The notes under the pieces: generated by a model
Database searches by the model: none
The model's input: only the letters and a program-made list of their open reading frames with translations
What the model was told of the DNA's origin: nothing
Shown here: positions 4,553 to 6,501 of the stretch, one piece after another
Numbering within the stretch: position 1 is the first letter of the stretch
How the letters are laid out: every line of letters starts with the position of its first letter
Translations under genes and position numbers: made by a program
Assembly (NCBI GenBank): GCA_002401635.1
Contig: NVTQ01000001.1
Location: 1 to 6,501, forward strand
Source of the DNA: Pseudomonadota bacterium
Lineage (GTDB): Bacteria; Pseudomonadota; Zetaproteobacteria; Mariprofundales; Mariprofundaceae
Reading direction: 5' to 3'
DNA length: 6,501 nucleotides

Positions 4553-4903
4553 TCACCATGTAATATTTCTTTTTTTATGTTCCACTACTACATCATTACT
4601 AGTTATATAAAAAGTCCTACCGTCAACTAGTATACCTTCAGCTAATCTAGCATAATAATCCACTACACAACATCCACATTCTTGTGTTTCTAAGTCAAAA
4701 ACTGTAAAGTCTTTAATTTTTTCAGGAATGTTTTTTTCGTCTAAACGACTTCTTACAAGTTCATAATCTGATCTTTCATCTCTAAGTTTAAAAAGGTACT
4801 CAATTCTGTTTTTTTGTTTTTCCGTCAGACTTTTTTTGTCAGTTCCCAAGCACTTTCTTATATATTCCGTAAGTTGATTTGTTGTCATTTTTTCTGGTTG
4901 CAT
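4553..4903 (-). CDS. 116-aa unknown protein with CGCC cluster
   Basis: I do not recognise a family. The N-terminal half (residues 3-55) is helical and charged (TEYIRKCLGTD, TEKQKNRIEYLFKLRDERSDYELVRSRL). The C-terminal half looks beta-rich and includes ECGCCVVDYYA (around 80-90), a cysteine cluster that could bind metal or be redox-active. The start is ATG 4903, with GGAGG (4913-4909) 5 nt upstream. An in-frame TTG at 4915 sits within the SD itself and is not credible. The ATG shares its first base with the last base of the upstream TAA (TAATG), so translation is probably coupled to the exported-protein gene whose last codons (Trp-Arg) supply the SD. Confidence 0.8.
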   Translation of the reverse strand: MQPEKMTTNQLTEYIRKCLGTDKKSLTEKQKNRIEYLFKLRDERSDYELVRSRLDEKNIPEKIKDFTVFDLETQECGCCVVDYYARLAEGILVDGRTFYITSNDVVVEHKKRNITW

Positions 4904-5157
4904 TAAAACCTCCAAGTATAGCTTACTCTTTTTTCGATAGCCATTTTATATCCAGTTAGTATATAAGGTCCATATTTTATAGCCCATTTAGGAGTATATC
5001 TTTTTTCTAATCTTTTAACAGCCTTATCAATTTTTAACTCTATATACAAAGCCTTACTGATATGTTTCTTGGCCTCTTTAGAAGAATCTGCAAATCCTAC
5101 TTGTACATTTTGTACCGATAAAAATGTTGTTAACACTAAGGACCCTGCTATACTCAA
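4903..5157 (-). CDS. Small protein with signal-peptide-like N-terminus, TTG start
   Basis: This 84-aa protein has a hydrophobic N-terminus (IAGSLVLTTFLSV, 3-15) followed by QVGFA-DSS, which looks like a signal-peptidase I site after Ala23. It lacks the usual basic residues at the front. The mature part is basic (KEAKKHISKA, KAVKRLEKRY) and ends in SYTWRF, an aromatic terminus of the kind seen in outer-membrane strands, though a 60-aa protein is too short for a barrel. The start must be TTG 5157: an in-frame TAA lies at 5163-5161, and AAAGGA (5169-5164) is 6 nt upstream. The TTG overlaps the lipoprotein stop as TTGA, so the two are coupled and may work together in the periplasm. The function is unknown. 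Confidence 0.75.
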   Translation of the reverse strand: MSIAGSLVLTTFLSVQNVQVGFADSSKEAKKHISKALYIELKIDKAVKRLEKRYTPKWAIKYGPYILTGYKMAIEKRVSYTWRF

Positions 5158-5630
5158 TTTTTATCCTTTGCAGAATTAAAAAACTCTCTTATTAACTTTT
5201 TATCGTCTCTACAAAAATCATATCTTACAATACCTATATCACTATTCATAATGGCCAGTTTCTCTTCTATATGTTCTGCCTCTAAGTCACAATGTCCCAA
5301 TTCGTGATATATAACTAACTTTTTTTCACAGTCCTTTGACCTATTCCAAAAATCCAAATCTATCTCTATATGCTTTTTTATCTTAGTACTCTTGTCTGGC
5401 CTTTTAATAGTTTCAGAAAAGCATGTTCCTAGTACTGTGCCCTTTAGGTCTGAAAAATACATCTTTATAGTAAAGTTTACCCTTTTAGTACCTAGATACT
5501 GTTCTTTGTCATTCAGGTAACTGTTTATATACTCTATAAACTCAGACTGAGTATATATCCCATTCTTTATTTCAAAAGACCCGCAACCAACTAATAAGTT
5601 AAATAATAATAAACATAATAAAATCCTCAT
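5154..5630 (-). CDS. Lipoprotein with HELGH zinc-metalloprotease motif
   Basis: The 158-aa product begins with a lipoprotein signal (MRILLCLLLFNLLVGC; lipobox LVGC, acylated Cys16), so it should be membrane-anchored in the envelope. HELGH at 109-113 with a third His at 120 (HExxH-x6-H), followed by IMN (127-129) as a possible Met-turn, suggests a small zincin related to metzincins. As I recall, small bacterial lipoproteins annotated as putative metallopeptidases share HELGHC and a later SIM. The zinc ligands would be H109, H113 and H120, with E110 catalytic. C70, C101, C114 and C140 may form disulphides. The ATG at 5630 has no SD. It lies 6 nt after a -10 box, so the mRNA is probably leaderless. 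It is the first gene of its unit and is coupled by TTGA to a probable exported protein. The target is unknown. Confidence 0.85.
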   Translation of the reverse strand: MRILLCLLLFNLLVGCGSFEIKNGIYTQSEFIEYINSYLNDKEQYLGTKRVNFTIKMYFSDLKGTVLGTCFSETIKRPDKSTKIKKHIEIDLDFWNRSKDCEKKLVIYHELGHCDLEAEHIEEKLAIMNSDIGIVRYDFCRDDKKLIREFFNSAKDKN

Positions 5631-5636
5631 CTTATA

Positions 5637-5665
5637 ATAATACCATATTAATCATCATCTGTCAA
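5637..5665 (-). promoter_or_regulatory. Sigma70 promoter for the lipoprotein unit, probable leaderless start
   Basis: TTGACA (5665-5660, exact) is followed after 17 nt by TATTAT (5642-5637, 5 of 6), with TGG before it giving an extended -10 TGn. The -35 lies within the last codons (Leu-Thr) of the metallophosphoesterase gene, whose stop is at 5650-5648. The ATG at 5630 begins 6 nt after the -10, where the transcript start is expected, and no SD is present. Confidence 0.82.
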
Positions 5666-6349
5666 GTAGTCAATAACTGTCACCTCATTTGAAGCTGAAT
5701 ACATTTCATCACATATAGACGCATTGTAGTAAGACGTACCTTCTATATGTTTTTCTCCATATCCACAATGAATATGCCCAAATATATGAACATCTGGCTT
5801 TACTTCTATGACTCTTTTTAAAAGATCTTCACATCCTACAAACTGTCCTTTAGGGTCTCCATTTACATAGAGAAGCTCGTCTAATATACCATAAGGAGGT
5901 CCATGCGTTACTAATATGTTAACGTCTTTAGGTATTCTATCAGTATTGTCTTTCATAAGAGGAACATGATACTTTTCGGACTCTGCTTTAGACCTGGCTC
6001 TATTAAAAGCCCAATCATAAAACCAAGGAGTCTCGGCAAATCCATATATCTTTACACCTTCAATAACAACTTCTTCATTGTCTAATAAAATAACATCGGG
6101 ACATTCCTTCATTGCTATTTTTTTACAGCCTTTAGGATTACTCTCCCATCCTAGCTCATGATTACCTTGTATGGATATTTTATATTTTGCTGGCTGTTTA
6201 TTTAACCAGCTATAAAACCTTTTTACCTCTCCGTCATATCCTTTAAAGCTATAATCTCCAGCATGTATAAGAATATCACACTCAGGGATAGTTAGTTCTT
6301 TATGTCGATTATGTGTGTCACTAATAGCTACAACTTTAAGAGTTTTCAT
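5648..6349 (-). CDS. MPPED/UPF0046-like metallophosphoesterase
   Basis: This 233-aa calcineurin-like phosphoesterase is complete for the two-metal site: D11 and H13 (SDTH), D32 (HAGDYS), N63-H64 (GNHE), H149 (THGPP), H192 and H194 (GHIH). The order DILIHAGD, EVKRFYSWL, KISIQGNHELGW, THGPPYGILD, GCEDLL, HIFGHIHCGYG and YYNAS follows the MPPED1/2 (239AB, UPF0046) subgroup, whose known members are metal-dependent phosphodiesterases with cyclic-nucleotide activity. The phage substrate is unknown, and nucleotide second messengers are one candidate. There is no signal peptide, so it is cytoplasmic. The ATG at 6349 has AGGA 8 nt upstream and overlaps the previous phosphatase gene by 14 nt. The C-terminus (LTDDD) overlaps the next promoter's -35 box. 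Confidence 0.93.
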   Translation of the reverse strand: MKTLKVVAISDTHNRHKELTIPECDILIHAGDYSFKGYDGEVKRFYSWLNKQPAKYKISIQGNHELGWESNPKGCKKIAMKECPDVILLDNEEVVIEGVKIYGFAETPWFYDWAFNRARSKAESEKYHVPLMKDNTDRIPKDVNILVTHGPPYGILDELLYVNGDPKGQFVGCEDLLKRVIEVKPDVHIFGHIHCGYGEKHIEGTSYYNASICDEMYSASNEVTVIDYLTDDD

Positions 6350-6501
6350 CTATATTTTCCTGAGTCCATACTTTCATACTAGGGTATTCTATGGCCGATA
6401 AAATCCCAAATCCCTCTTTCCTATCTATTTCTTTGTTTAAGGATCTATAACATGCTCCAGTATCTATACAGGAATAAAATGTTTTTACTGTTACTCCAGA
6501 G
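6336..6501 (-). CDS. PPP-family phosphatase, C-terminal fragment (cut by window edge)
   Basis: The frame beginning at base 6500 stays open for 54 codons to TAA (6338-6336). It contains FYSCIDTGACY, then GFGILSAIEYPSMKVW. This IDTG-aromatic followed by a Leu-(T/S)-Ala-(I/L) strand is the typical end of PPP-type serine/threonine or ApaH/PrpE-like phosphatases, including phage lambda-type phosphatase. The catalytic metal motifs lie outside the window, so the activity cannot be checked. An insert (RSLNKEIDRKEGF) separates the two strands. The gene overlaps the next phosphoesterase by 14 nt, so two phosphoesterases of the same superfamily are co-translated. The other two frames of this strand soon hit stops or show no such motif. 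Confidence 0.72.
   Translation of the reverse strand, partial: SGVTVKTFYSCIDTGACYRSLNKEIDRKEGFGILSAIEYPSMKVWTQENIDENS

Noticed and set aside
4595..4632. TTGACG with TATATAA nearby, on the minus strand in the 116-aa gene
   Set aside because: The spacing between boxes is about 13 nt, too short, and the site lies mid-gene.
4904..4915. TTG start at 4915 for the 116-aa protein
   Set aside because: The TTG overlaps the GGAGG that serves ATG 4903.
4903..5630. Rz/Rz1-like spanin pair (lipoprotein plus exported protein)
   Set aside because: The lipoprotein is 158 aa with a protease motif and is not proline-rich. The partner lacks a coiled-coil periplasmic domain with an N-terminal anchor, and no endolysin or holin is next to them.
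1..6501. tRNA genes, CRISPR arrays, insertion sequences, intrinsic terminators
   Set aside because: No cloverleaf, spaced repeats, transposase or GC-rich hairpin followed by a T-run was found on either strand by eye.

Overview
The window looks like part of a tailed-phage (or closely phage-derived) genome. Every supported gene lies on the minus strand. The genes are small and packed tightly, with stop/start overlaps of the TAATG, ATGA and TTGA types. The DNA is clearly AT-rich, and most proteins are short and unrecognised. Shine-Dalgarno (SD) sequences are of the GGAGG/AAGGA type and the promoters are textbook sigma70. A lipobox protein suggests a Gram-negative host, but I cannot name the host. 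No structural, replication or packaging gene is present, so this is an accessory or early region. There is no tRNA, CRISPR array, insertion sequence or convincing intrinsic terminator.

Reading in the direction of transcription (right to left), the right end holds the C-terminus of a PPP-type phosphatase (6336-6501). It overlaps a complete MPPED/UPF0046-like metallophosphoesterase (5648-6349). A promoter inside the last codons of that gene (5637-5665) starts a second unit. This unit runs: HELGH metalloprotease-like lipoprotein (5154-5630), small protein with a signal-peptide-like N-terminus (4903-5157, TTG start), unknown protein (4553-4903), 39-aa membrane miniprotein (4423-4542), paralogue B (4090-4395), zinc ribbon (3881-4087), gamma-glutamylcyclotransferase-like protein (3525-3881) and 20-aa membrane micropeptide (3463-3525).

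A second, perfect-consensus promoter (3434-3462) begins the third unit: an acidic unknown protein (3079-3414), a small helical protein (2886-3086, TTG start), a zinc-finger/coiled-coil protein (2145-2885, GTG start), paralogue A (1828-2148), a Pol-beta-like nucleotidyltransferase (1497-1820), a 259-aa conserved-looking unknown (678-1457), a cysteine-rich zinc-binding-type protein (401-667), a possible 35-aa Lys-rich ORF (280-387) and a PQ-loop/SemiSWEET-like three-helix membrane protein (42-287). A third promoter (11-38) points out of the left edge.

The most notable points are the promoter architecture and the hidden small membrane proteins. Three promoters with TTGACA sit exactly at the ends of upstream genes. 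Two of them place an ATG 6 nt after the -10 box, which predicts leaderless mRNAs. The third gives a leader of only about a dozen bases that begins at the SD. The middle unit combines a surface lipoprotein with a protease motif, a probable exported protein and two membrane miniproteins, and so looks like an envelope-directed module. That role is inference. No gene set here proves a new defence or counter-defence system.
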